Part shown: one piece after another, positions 47,942-59,900 of the stretch
How the letters are laid out: every line of letters begins with the position of its first letter
How positions within the stretch are numbered: position 1 is the stretch's first letter
From: Chromera velia
Taxonomy: Eukaryota > Sar > Chromeraceae
Length of the DNA: 64,000 bases
Assembly: GCA_018398765.1 (NCBI GenBank)
Contig: JAHBMJ010000676.1
Coordinates: 16,690 to 80,689, forward strand
Reading direction: 5' to 3'
The notes under the pieces: model-generated
The model's database searches: none
Told to the model about the DNA's origin: nothing
The model's input: only the letters and a program-made list of their open reading frames with translations
Position numbers and translations under genes: made by a program

Positions 47942-50900
47942 CGTGTGTGTGCGTGGATTCTTTTGAGAAAGCAGGATGAGTTGAAGAAGGCCCTGGACAA
48001 GGACTGGCGAGAGATTGCAGAGGCCCTCAACCGCGACTTCCAGAAGCCCTTCTTTCCCTGCAAGGCCGACGGGAGCCTCTGCAGAGATATCGGAGACATG
48101 ACCTACTCAGAGGTCATCACCCAGATGCTCAGAAGAATGCGCACCTCCCACACACACCACGCGAACTCGAACAGGGACCGCCCTGTGTGGATTGACGTAT
48201 CCTACAGAACGCGCCTCGGCCTCTGGCTGCAGAGAATCGCAGAGCGCTTCGGCGTTCTGGGCGATGACCCTCTGTTCTCTGAGGAGGAGCTGGAGACCTC
48301 CCCGGACACGGCAATCGACCGTCTGAAGAAGAAGTGCAGTGGTCAGATGGACGTGAGGCTGCTCCATCCTGCCGACAGGGACTTCTTCTTCGACATGGCC
48401 AAGATCGTCTGGATGAAACCTCTCAACTTCGTCCCGATCATAGACGTCAACCTGAGGTAGGTTTGTCTGCCTGCCTGTTTGCCGGCTTCCTTCAGTTCTT
48501 GCACGGGAAAGAGATGTGTTGTGCACATACCAGATGATGCCCTCTTACTGCCTGCGTGTGTGGGCCCTTCGCCTTCCCTTCCATCATCACGCGGAAGGCC
48601 CCTCATGGATGGATGGTCTTCCTTCCCGTCGATCGCTACAGCTTTCCTTTGTTTGTGTGTGCTAGCTTGACTGGCTGTCAGGGGATGGATGGACTGAGGG
48701 TGACTGTCCGTCCTTTCTGAAGTAGGCAGGCAGGTGTGGCTGGATGAAGGGTCCAACTGTCCCCTCTGTTCATGCACATTGAATTGAAAAATGAATGCCC
48801 TCCCTGTGTGCAGATACTGGGTGAAGAAGGACAGCCTGTGGTACTCCGAGGCCATCGAGATAGTTCCCGACAGAGATCCCGGCAGGGTTTTGGTCCTGCA
48901 GGGTCCTGTGGCGACGTTCTACTCAAAGGAGGCCAACGAGCCCGTCAAGAGTGTGCTGGACGGGGTGCACGAGGGAATGATCAAGAGCATCGGGGGGATG
49001 CGGGAGAAGGAGATGAGGCTGGTTGAGGGGGTGGAGGGCGACTTCTCTCCTGAGCCCTCTCCGATGGAGATTCAGGAGGCAGTGGACCTCTCTGTGTCTG
49101 GGGAGGATCTGAAAAGAGACCCCAAGACGTGGCTCAAGCAACTTGTGGGGGCTGCCGACTTCGGATGGAGACACGCGCTGCTCCTCTCTACTCATATCGT
49201 CAGGTCGGTGCATGTGTGCATGCGAGCTCTTGAGCATGTGCATCGCATCTGTATGCAAGAGTGCGGATGGACCTGAGAAGATCTGCTCGACTTCTCTCCT
49301 GTGGTGCGACTGGAGGGAGAGAAATGAAAAGAAAAGTGGGGAATGAGGGAAAAGCCGGATAAGCCTTCGTGCGTGCTTCTTGTATGCTCATAGATGGAAA
49401 CTGCTGATCGATCGCCCTTCTCTCCCATCTACGTATTCATCCTCTATCTACCCTCCCTCTACCTGCCTGACTGCATGCAGAGGTACAAACTGGCTCCCCA
49501 ACGACATCGCTGCCCTGTTCCATCCCCGGAAGGGCCAGAGAGTCGTCGTGTCTCCCCAGCTCCAGTCCATCGAGGTATTCGACCCCGTCATGTCCAAACT
49601 CGGCCTCGGAGAGGACGTCCCGGCAGTGACTGCCTCTCTGCAGCCCTTCGACGAGAGAGACGCCTACCGGTCGATCTCCATCCTCATCCGTCACCCGCTC
49701 CCTGCCAACAACGACTGGGGCAAGACTCCAGGCAGGAGAGCACCCATCGAACTGGACCTCCGGTACGAGTATCATCCGGACAGACCGCAGGTGGGTAGGA
49801 AGGAAAAGGGGACGGGAGGAGGGGGGGGCAGGAGGGAGACACACGAAGAAAAGGAAAGGAAAGGAAACCCCCCACAGGAAGGATCTGAGACGGTCGGAGT
49901 GAGGGTTGACCTGCCCTCTTGACGTCTTGCTGTTCGAATGCTACCTGCCACGCATGTATGCTCGAAGTCTTGACACGCCAAATCACGCTCCCCCCCTCTC
50001 TGCCTGCCTGCTGGCCTGCAGTCCCCCCTTGTCGAGGAGGAATACCACGAGAGGTGCTGCAAGATCGCGGCGTTCTACCGTGCCGTGTGGATGCCCCACG
50101 TGACATGTGACGAGGACGTGAGCACACACAGAGAGACGGAGGTGAACGCGGAGGCGGTGCAGAAGTTCAGAGGAGCGATTGGGGACTTCGTCGGACTGGA
50201 GGACCCTGATGAGACGGTCGGTCGGTGCGTGGGGAAGAAAGGTTTTTTTGTTGTGGTTGTTGTTTTTGTTGGGGGACTTTTCAAGAGAAGAACAAGAAAG
50301 ACTCTTCCTTTGCTGAGCCTTCTGCCGAGACTCGATTCTCTATTTTTGTTTCTCTCTCTCTCTTCCTCCTTCTGCGCGTATCTTCTGTCTGTAATCACGT
50401 GTTTGCAAGAAATGACTCGCTTTTGTCTGCCTTCTCCCTTGCATCTGGAGAACACGCAGTTAGAGCTCATTTACTCTTCACCCTCAAGTCTGCCCGTTGG
50501 TTTTGTTTGACATCAATCCTTGCAAGGTCCTTGCAGAACCCCGCCGCACCCCTGGAGTTTTCCTTCGTCGCTGCGTGGCACTCTCTGCTGGGGTGTCTTA
50601 TGACCCCGGAGCCTGGCCAGAAGAGCGTGGGGGGAGATCTCTTCCGTCTTGTGCATCTGTCGAATGAGTTTGAGGTCTTGGACCCGAAACACGAGAGCAG
50701 AGACTTCAGACTGGGGGAGGTTCTGGAGTGCGACGCTGAGAAATGGGCTGTGTGGGACCGGCCTGAAGGCAGGGTGGTGACCGTGAAGGCCTACGTGAGG
50801 AGAAAGGGAGCAGAGAAACCGTCTGTGTGCATCACCTCGGAGTTCCTTTTCCGGGGCCCTCTGATGGATTCGTGTGAGCAGATCAGGAAGAGACAGGTCG

Positions 50901-53900
50901 ACAGGCTGATCCAGATTAGAGACGCAGAAACGATCGAGGTCTTCATGTCCAAAAAGTGGCACTCCATACCTTCAGGAACACTCAAGGTTGGGTCCGTGGT
51001 GCGACTCAGTGCTGAGACCGTGGAGCGTCGTGCGTCCTCGTCAGAGACGGCGTCGGTCTTCACAACCACCGGCACCGTCGTCGTCGATGGCGCCTTGGTG
51101 TCCACCATCGAGGCCGCTACTCACCACGCAGCCTCGTGTCCCGTTGTTGCGTTCTGCAGCAGACACGGGGAGGAAGTCGTGAAGAAAAGAGACATGGACG
51201 CTCCCGCTGCCTACCGCACTCTGCCGGATATGTCCCCTGTGTCAAACGTGCCTTACGGGACCGCCTCTCTGGACACGAACCCCCTCCACGTGTCCCCCTT
51301 CGCTGCTGCCCTTGCGGGACTGAAGGCCCCCATCGTCCACGGGATGCTCTCGATGGCCCGTGCGCGTCAGATGGTGGAGGCAGCAGTGGGAAACCAGACT
51401 CTGCAGTTCAAGGCAGAGTTCGTCGGGATGGTTTTGTCCTCTGTTCCCCTCAGGTGCAAGACCTCCCTCGTTGCTACGAGCTCCGGCAGACGGTGTGTGA
51501 GGTGGGAGCTCGTGGGCCGAAATCCCGGAAGTGCCTCTGAGTTCCTTGCCGCAAAGGGCACTGCAGAGATCGGACAGGCTCCCACTGCATATATGTTCAC
51601 AGGACAGGGGTCTGCATCTGCAGGCATGGGCATGGATCTGTACGGTTCCTCTGAGGCAGCAAGAAGGACTTGGGACAGCGCGGACGCGTTCCTGAAGGGC
51701 AAGTACGGCTTTTCGATTCTCGACATTGTTCGGCAGAATCCGAAGCAGCACTTCGTCTCCTTCCTGGGGAGTGACGGCGAAGCTCTCCGGAAGAACTACC
51801 AAGCCCTAAAGGTGTTCAAGGAATTCGACGCAGCTGGTCAACCGAAGGACGCAGGAACGCCGATTTTCCCCGAGGCGTTCGACGCCGATTGCCCGGGGGT
51901 CACCTTCAAGAGTCCCAGTGGGCTTCTGTTCTCCACCCAATTCACCCAGCCGGCCATCATGCTGTTTGGCAAGTCGAGAATGGAGGACATGAAGAGCAGA
52001 GGGGTGGTGCAGCCTGCAGCGATGTTTGCAGGTCACTCTCTGGGCGAGTACGTCTCTCTGTGCTGCATGGTGGATGCGGATCCCTCTCGCCTGGCCGAGT
52101 TGGTCTTCCTCCGGGGTCTGACCATGCAGGCAGCCGTGCCGAGAGACAGCAAGGCCCGGTCCCGATATGGCATGATTTCGCTCTCTCCCAAGAGAATCGG
52201 TGCCTGGTTCTCCGACGAGCACATGCACGCCTCCATCGATGCCATTGCATCACTGGGCCAGCGCCTTCTCCAGATTGTGAACTACAACGTCAGAGGGCAC
52301 CAGTACATTGTTGCTGGTGACCTGACGGCCCTGGAGGCTCTGCGTGTGGCAGGAGACGGCCTGAAGAAGGCCAGAGACCTGCAGATGGACGGGGCACGGC
52401 CAGGAAAGGAAATGATGAGCATCATCTCTGCCGCATGGGACGCTGCAGAGAAGAAGGAGAAGGACGCGTTCGACGAGAAGGACGCGAAGTTCGCCGGGTT
52501 TGTGCCTCTAACGCGGGGCAGTGCGACGGTTCCCCTGCCAACCATCGACGTGCCCTTCCACTCCCGTCTCCTGCTTGGGGGAGTGCCGACCTTCAGACAC
52601 CTTTTAGAGGATGCCATTGGAAGTCTCGCTAGTATCATCGATGACCTCGACAACAGGTTGGTCTGTAGGTTCTGTTGGAACGACGTCTGTGTTTTCTTTC
52701 CAGTGCGTCTGCCAGAAAAGAAAGTGATTTGCTCTGTCGGTCTGGCAGATGTTTCGAATGTTTCGTCTGTTATATCTCTGCAATTGACCGAAACACGCTC
52801 GCTGTTTGGGCTGTATGAGGCAAGCTCATTAATTGCATTTAATCGCTCGGCCTTTTCTCCTCTCCTGGTACTGTCTTGTTGGATTACCGATTCTCTGGCC
52901 TTCCATTCTTCTCCCAAACCTTTTTTTTTTCTTGTCTCTCTGCGTGCCTCTTCTTTGTTCTGTTCTGTTCTGTCAGGTACGTCCCCAACCTTGTGGGCAT
53001 TCCCTTCGCTGCCACGCGTGAGTTCGTGGAGACTGCGGCGGCGCAGTGTGGGTCTTCAAGACTGAAGGCGATGCTGCAAGACTGGAAAGAGAGGTCCAGA
53101 AACCTCACAAAGGTGGGGGGNNNGGGGGGGGGGGGGAAGGGGGGGAGGAAGAAGTTCTGTAGTGGTGTGGTTGAACTATTTCGTCAGTCTTACTTCTTCA
53201 TTTGCCCATCGACACTTGCAAAGTGCATCCACGTCTCTCCCACCGTTTTCAGTCACGCCGAAGGGGATGCTTCGGTGGAGGTCTTTTTGTGGATTCTATG
53301 CAGACACGCCAACCAAACGCCCACCTTTCGACTCTGCAGGTCCGAACGGAACTCCTAGTCGAGCTCCTGGCCTTCCAGTTTGCCTCGCCAGTCCAATGGA
53401 TCAAGACTCAGGACTCCTTCCTGAAGAACGACCGAAAGAATTTCGTTGAGATCGGCCCCGCCCCTGTGCTCTCTGGTATGATGAAGCAGCGTCTGGCTGC
53501 CCTGCCCTCTTCTCGTGCCTTCTGGGTAGAGAGGGACGCCGAGGCTGTGTACATGAGAGACGAGTCAATGGAAGAAGAGGAGGAGGACATTCAAGAAGAG
53601 AACCAGCAGGAGACAACCCCTCCACAAGCGGCTGCACAACCAGCACAGGCAGCCAAGCCCGCAGCAGCAGCAGCAGCAGCAGCTCCCGCTCCCAAGCCGG
53701 CTGCTGCCGCTCCCCCTCCGAGGACAGATTTGAAGTCCGGTGGCGGTCCTGTCGACTTGCCCCTCTCGGCCCTTCACTCTCTTCAGGTTCTCATTGCCAC
53801 TAAGCTCGGTCTGGCTCTGAACGAGCTCACCCCCAGCAGCACCATCCGGGGCCTGTGCGGCGGCAAGTCCGCGATTCAGAACGAAATCCTGGGAGATCTG

Positions 53901-56900
53901 GCTGCCGAGTTTGGCGCTGAGCCCGACGGTGCCGGAGACGCCCCACTCGATTCCCTCTCGAAGGCCGTGGGGGCCAAGTACAAGAAGACAGGGAAGATCC
54001 TGTCTAGCTCGGTCAGCCGGGTGTTCTCCCGAGCTATGCCTGGAGGGTTCACCCAGTCGAAGGCGAAGGACTGGTTGATGTCCCACTGGCAGCTTTCTGC
54101 CAGCACGGTGGAGAACGTGTTCATCCACACGCTCATCATGGAGCCCGCTAGCCGTCTGGGCTCGGAGGCAGACGCCAAAACCTGGATCGAGGGGGTCGCC
54201 CGGTCGTATGTTGAGGGCATCGGGGGTGTGGGTATGTCTGCTGCTGCTTCTGGAGGCGGTGGTGGCGGCGGTGGAGGTTCAGGAGGTGCGGTGGTGGACG
54301 CGAAAGCCATCGAGGACCTCAAGGCGATGCTGGCAAAGATGGGGAGAGTTGTGAAGAGCTACGCGGACCCAGACGTGCTCCCGAGCGATGAGGGCTTGGA
54401 CGAGTCTGACGAGGAGGCGGTGGCTATGGCCTTGAGGGAGGTGATGGATTTGGAGCATGGAATGAAGTACGCGAAGTTAGTCAAGCCCATGTTCGATGAG
54501 AGACAGGCGAGGGACTACTCGTCCTGGTGGGCGTGGGGAAGGCAGGCGGCCCTCGAGTTCATCCTGAAGGGAACGGTAGCACCCGACCCGAAAGGTGAGT
54601 GAGGCCTTTCTTTGCCTTTTTGGGTGGAAAGAGCTGTCGGTCGGTCGAGGGCTAAACGCAGTCGTTCGTTTGACGAATTCAGCACAGCCAGACAAGCACA
54701 CTGAACGTCGTGCTGCTCGATTTTAGCTCAAAAAGCCGCGGAGACTTGAAAGTTATCGTTCTGAAGCTTGCTTGTGTCGCCCGATCCCCCTTCAGCAGTT
54801 TTTTAGTTTACGCGTCTTGTTTGTGCTCTTCCACCTTTCTGGTCATAGTCAGGCTTGTAAGCACTCGAGCGTTCGTGTAAATCGAGGGTTTGTGCAGACA
54901 GCTGCAAAGGAAGCACGCGAATTTGGGGAGAGGAGACGTCTGAAGCGTCTATTTGGTTTTTCTATCCTTACCGCAAGGCAATTTGTCTCTGTTTCCATTC
55001 GGTCTGTTCTGTGGTGTTCTTCTCTTTGCTTCGCTTTCAGTGTGGGACATCAACGCACGTCACAGAGAGGAAATGGTGATTGACCGCATTTCCAACTGCT
55101 CCTCCTTCCCTGCCCTGGAGGAACTCGTGAGGTTCCACTGCGATTCGCCAGACGAGGCACACGCCAGAAGGGCTCAGATGCTCATCAACGCTATCCAGAG
55201 CAGACCTGGACACGCCAGGGGAAAGGCTGTGTGGAAGGAGGTCGGTCGGCTTTTTTTCTTCTTTTCTTTGCTCTCTTAGTTGGTCTTTCAGGCAGGCATG
55301 GATGCTCTTTCCTCTTGTTCTCTGGTGCAAATCTCCATTCCGCGTTCCTGACCGAATTCTGATCTGGTTCGAGCACCCTTGTATGAAGAATGTTTCTGGG
55401 ACACTAAAAAAAGACAAAACTTTGGAGGGACGGACAAACATGTTTGTTCTTGTTTTTTCTCTCTGTGCTCTCTCTGCGACCATCTCTCTCCCTCTCTCTC
55501 TGCGTGTCTGCTGCCTTTTCCTTTCCTTTCCTTCCTCTGTTGCGTTGCAGCTCCGTGCCTCCGCCAAGCCCCGCATCTTCATCAAGGACGACGGCAACGT
55601 CGAGAACGCGCCCTTCCAGAGACACGCAGACGGAGTGAAGACGTTCGCAGAGGAAATGTTCACCCCTCCTTCGAAGCCGGAACAGAAAGACTGCAGGTGA
55701 GTGAGCCTTTTTTTCTTTCTCTTATATTAATATATTCTTTCTTGTGTCTGTCTAAATTGACGGCGCTGTTGTGTTCTCCTCTTCTTTCGGTCTCCTGTCG
55801 CGAACAGTAACGGAGCAGAGAGAGGGATCAACCGTCCGTCCGGGGGGTGCAGATTGTTGGTTGAAAACTTTTGGGCAGAATGGAGATGTTGTCTCAATAG
55901 TGCGTTTTTTGACTGCTGAATAGGTGCATTCCTGTTCCGCTTGTACAACTCAGGGCGTTCATTGTTGTCTCCTTTTGAATTCTTCTCGTGCCTGATCGTG
56001 TCTGTCTAAATTGTCTCTTCTCTCTCTTTCAGATTCAAACTCGGTGAGGCAGTGGCCGGTTCACTCGAGCACCGCGACCCTAACGGAGACATCCAGAAGT
56101 TATTCGCTTCAGCCATGAAGGGCGTCGCAGGGGACGGACAAACCTGGAGTGGGAAGGTGCGTGCGTGGGTGGAGAGTTGTTTCTCCCTCTCCTTTTTCAT
56201 ATGTGTGTGTATGTGTGTGTGTGTGTGTGTGTGTGTTTGAGTTTGTCTCGGTGGAACTGAGCTGGAAAGGACGGCAGGATGCCTTCTTTCGCTTTTTCAA
56301 AGTATGAGACCGTGAAGATCCAGAGGTTTGACTGCAGTCCTTCTCCTTTCCTCCGCAGGTTGCCCTCCTCACGGGGTGTGCTGTGAACAACATCTGCATG
56401 GAGGTCTGTCGGGGGTTCTTGAGGGGAGGTGCGCACGTGATCGTGACGACGTTCTTCCCTCAGAGAGGCTCCATCTGCTCGTTCGAGGTCTTCAGAGACT
56501 TCTTTGTGGACCAGGCAGGCGCAGGGGGGAGGTTGACGGTGCTGCCGATGAACGGCGCCTCCTGGATCGACACGCAGGGGGTGATGAACCACATCTATGA
56601 GAACGTGCTGCCGAAAGGGAAGGTGGGTCGGACGGTCGATTTTTGGTGAGAACCTTTGAGAAAAGTCTTTTTTTCGGTGCATGCGTGTGTATAGGTACTT
56701 GTTCATGATGCTTTTATCTCCGTCGTATGTGACCGTATGACGACACTTTGCATGCCCATTCACATGCCTGTGAGTAGGCACACTCGTTATCTTGTGTTGT
56801 CTTTGCGAGCATCGTTTCATGACGGGAGGAAGGACTAAAAGGGAAGCCTCGTTCAGCAAGCCCGCCTGACTCGCTTTCCTTCTTATCGCAGTCCTTTCTT

Positions 56901-59900
56901 TCTTCCCTTCCTTCTGTTTTCAGGGAATCGACTTCTGCTTCCCCTTCGCCGCCATTCCCGAGCACGGGCGGGACATCACGGCCCTTGACGGTGTCTCTGA
57001 GGCCGCACACAGGGCGATGCTCACAAACGTCATCAGGTAGGTCGATCAGTCAGGAATGAAATCCAACCAGCCTACAGAGAGGCAGGCAGTAATGAGAAGG
57101 GGAAACGGGGGGGTGATTCAATACCTAGAACGATAAACACCGGCCGTTCCTTGCCTTCCGCCCTGGTCACGTATTACAAAGTCAAGACGAAGGAAGCAGT
57201 CAGCTTCTTCATCATCCGCTTTCTCTTTCTCGTCTCTTGTTTTTTCGCTTCCAGCGGTTACGGATGTTGCTGCTGCCTCTCGCTTCCCCCTGCAGGATGC
57301 TCGGTCTGATCGCCGACAAGCAGCCCTCCTCTACCCCTGCCCACGTCGTTCTCCCTCTGTCCCCCAACCGGGGCCTGTTCGGAGGAGACGGTTTGTACGC
57401 AGAGAGCAAGGTCGGGCTGGAGGCTCTTTTCGGCAAGTGGAGGGCAGAGGGGTGGAGGTCCCGTCTCTCTCTTGTCGGTGCAGAGATGGGCTGGGTGAGG
57501 GGAACGGGGCTGATGAGTGTGAACGACCTGATCGCTCCTGCCATCGAGGCCAAGTGCGGCATGAGGACGTTTGACACTGTCGAGATTGGGTTCACCCTCC
57601 TGTGCCTCTGCTCTCCGAAGATCGTGGCCGCTGCTCGGAGACATCCTCTAAGGGCAGACCTCTCGGGAGGATTCCGAGCCATGGGGGCAACTGGTGGGTG
57701 GGTGGGGGGATGGTCTTTTGTTTTTTGAGGTTTCTCTTCTGTTGCGTTCTGCTTAGGTGTGTTTTTGTTTTTCCTTGCCCTGGTCCCTTTTCCCTTTCCC
57801 CGATTTCGACTCGACCAAGTGTCTGAATGCACGGCGGGTCCGCTTTTTTTCTTGTGGGATGCCCCAATCTTCTTCTTTCTCCTCATTTTTTCTTCTTCCC
57901 ACCACAGGAATCCCAAGCGCCAACCTCCGGGGAGAGATCCAAAGGGTCCAGAAAGCGAAGAAGGCAGTGACTGCAGACAACCTGGCAGATAGAGTGAGTG
58001 AGGCAGGCAGGGAGGGTGTGGAAGAATTTGCTGATGGCAGCCATATTTGTTGCATTCGGAGCGGGGGTACTCAAAAGGGTGAAAACAGTGTTCTTCCCGT
58101 TTTCGGGCTCCTTTTCTCTCCATTTGAAGGGCTTTCCGGTCGCGTCAAAAGACGATCGGTTGGTTTGGGGTTTCCGCTTTCAATGTGCATTTATTTGTCT
58201 ATGCTGCCTTCTCTCGTGCTTCTGCTTCTTTTTTCTTCCTTTCTTCAGGAGGCCATTGAGGGAGGTCAGAAGGCGGCGCCCTTCCTGTTGCCGAAGGCGA
58301 AGGAGAGGAGGGCGAACCCGACTTTGCGGTTCCCCTCTCTGCCGACCTCCTCCCGTCTTGGAGGTCTGAGGGATCTGCGGGGTTTCTTGGATCTCTCTCG
58401 TGTGGTCGTGTGTGTGGGGTACGGGGAGGTGGGGCCCTGGGGGTCCTCTAGAACTAGGTGGGAGATGGAGCTGGATGGGAAGCTCTCGTTGGAGGGCGCG
58501 GTGGAACTGGCGAGGTCCATGCAGCTCATTCGATTCCACACGGGCCCCCTGGAGTCGACTGGGGAACCCTACACTGGGTTGGTGGGTTGGTTTATTTCTT
58601 CGTTCACAACGGAGTTTCTCTTTTTTCTTCTAAGCAGCCAGCAAAAAGAGTCTGTAGGGGATCATTCAATTGGCGTATGTAAGGAATCATCGATTAGAGT
58701 CCGAAGGAAAGGAAAGGGGGGCAGTAGCAACCAGAAAACCGTTCTTATTGAGCACTTGTGACTAGCAGAAAGCGTCGAGAAAAACTGGATAAACGGACGA
58801 GGAGAAATAATCTCTCATCCATCAATCTCGAGAAAGGGGGGGGAGGGGAGGTGCACTCGAGTCGCATTTCTTTTTTTTTCTCTTTCTGTTTGAGTGCAGA
58901 TGGGTTGATGCATCTGACGAGAGTCCGGTCGCCGAAGGGGAGATTCTCGAGAAGTTCGGTGAGAAGATCAGGAAGCACGCAGGTATCCGCCGGGTGGAGC
59001 CAGAGCTCTTCAAAGGATATACGCCTGCCAAGAAGATGTTCCTGCAGACACGGGCACTGGAGGTGGACCTCGAACCCTTCGAAGGTCTGTATGACTGTGT
59101 GGCTGTCTGTCGGTCTGTGCGAACAAGAAAAGACAGAGAGAGTGGTCGAGAAGAACAAAAGAAGTAAAGCCAAGCATGCATGAACTGCTTTTTCTATCTG
59201 AAGCACGAAACGGCGATGTCAAAATGTAAGGAGGCAGACGGCAAAGTCTCCAGAGACACAGAGGGCGTTTGTTTGCTGGTGTGCGGAAAATTTTCGGGAT
59301 CGGCTTTTCTTTGACGTTGTCTTTATCTCCTCCCCCCCACCCCCCCCCCGCCCAAAACAATCCAATCGAACATCTTGCAGTTGCCTCAGAGGACGAGGCG
59401 GCCTTCCTGAAGAACTTCCACGGAAAGAACCTGGAGATCACCGAGAAGGACGGGAAGAGATTCGCTCAACTGAAGAAGGGATCTGTCGTTTATATCCCCA
59501 AGGTCGGTTGGTTAGTTGGGAGGAAGGGAGGTAGAGATCGAGCAATCAATTCGATATTTTCTGTCTGTCTGTGTATCTGTAGGAGGACACGAAGATCGAA
59601 GAACCGAAAGATAGAAGCCTGTTCTCTCCCTCCTCCTTTCTGCTTCACAGCTGATTCTTCTTCCCAAACCACTGATTCTTCCTTATTGCAGCGTGCAGTG
59701 AGTGTCTCCTCCGTCCCTTCCTCTCATTGATCACTCTCTCACTTTTCCCTTCCCGTCAACTTTCCCTCGATTCTCTCTTCATCTCTTCCTTCCTTCTGCC
59801 TGCAGAGCTCCCACTTCGACCGTGAGGTGGCCGGGCAGATTCCCTCCGGCTGGAAGGCCGAGAACTTCGGCCTCCCCAAGGACCTCGAGGGACGCATCGA

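Noticed and set aside
59692-59699. Possible micro-exon CGTGCAG in the FAS KS region
   Set aside because: The direct joining of 59502 to 59806 gives YIPK-SSHFDR, which aligns residue for residue with fungal KS, so no micro-exon is needed.
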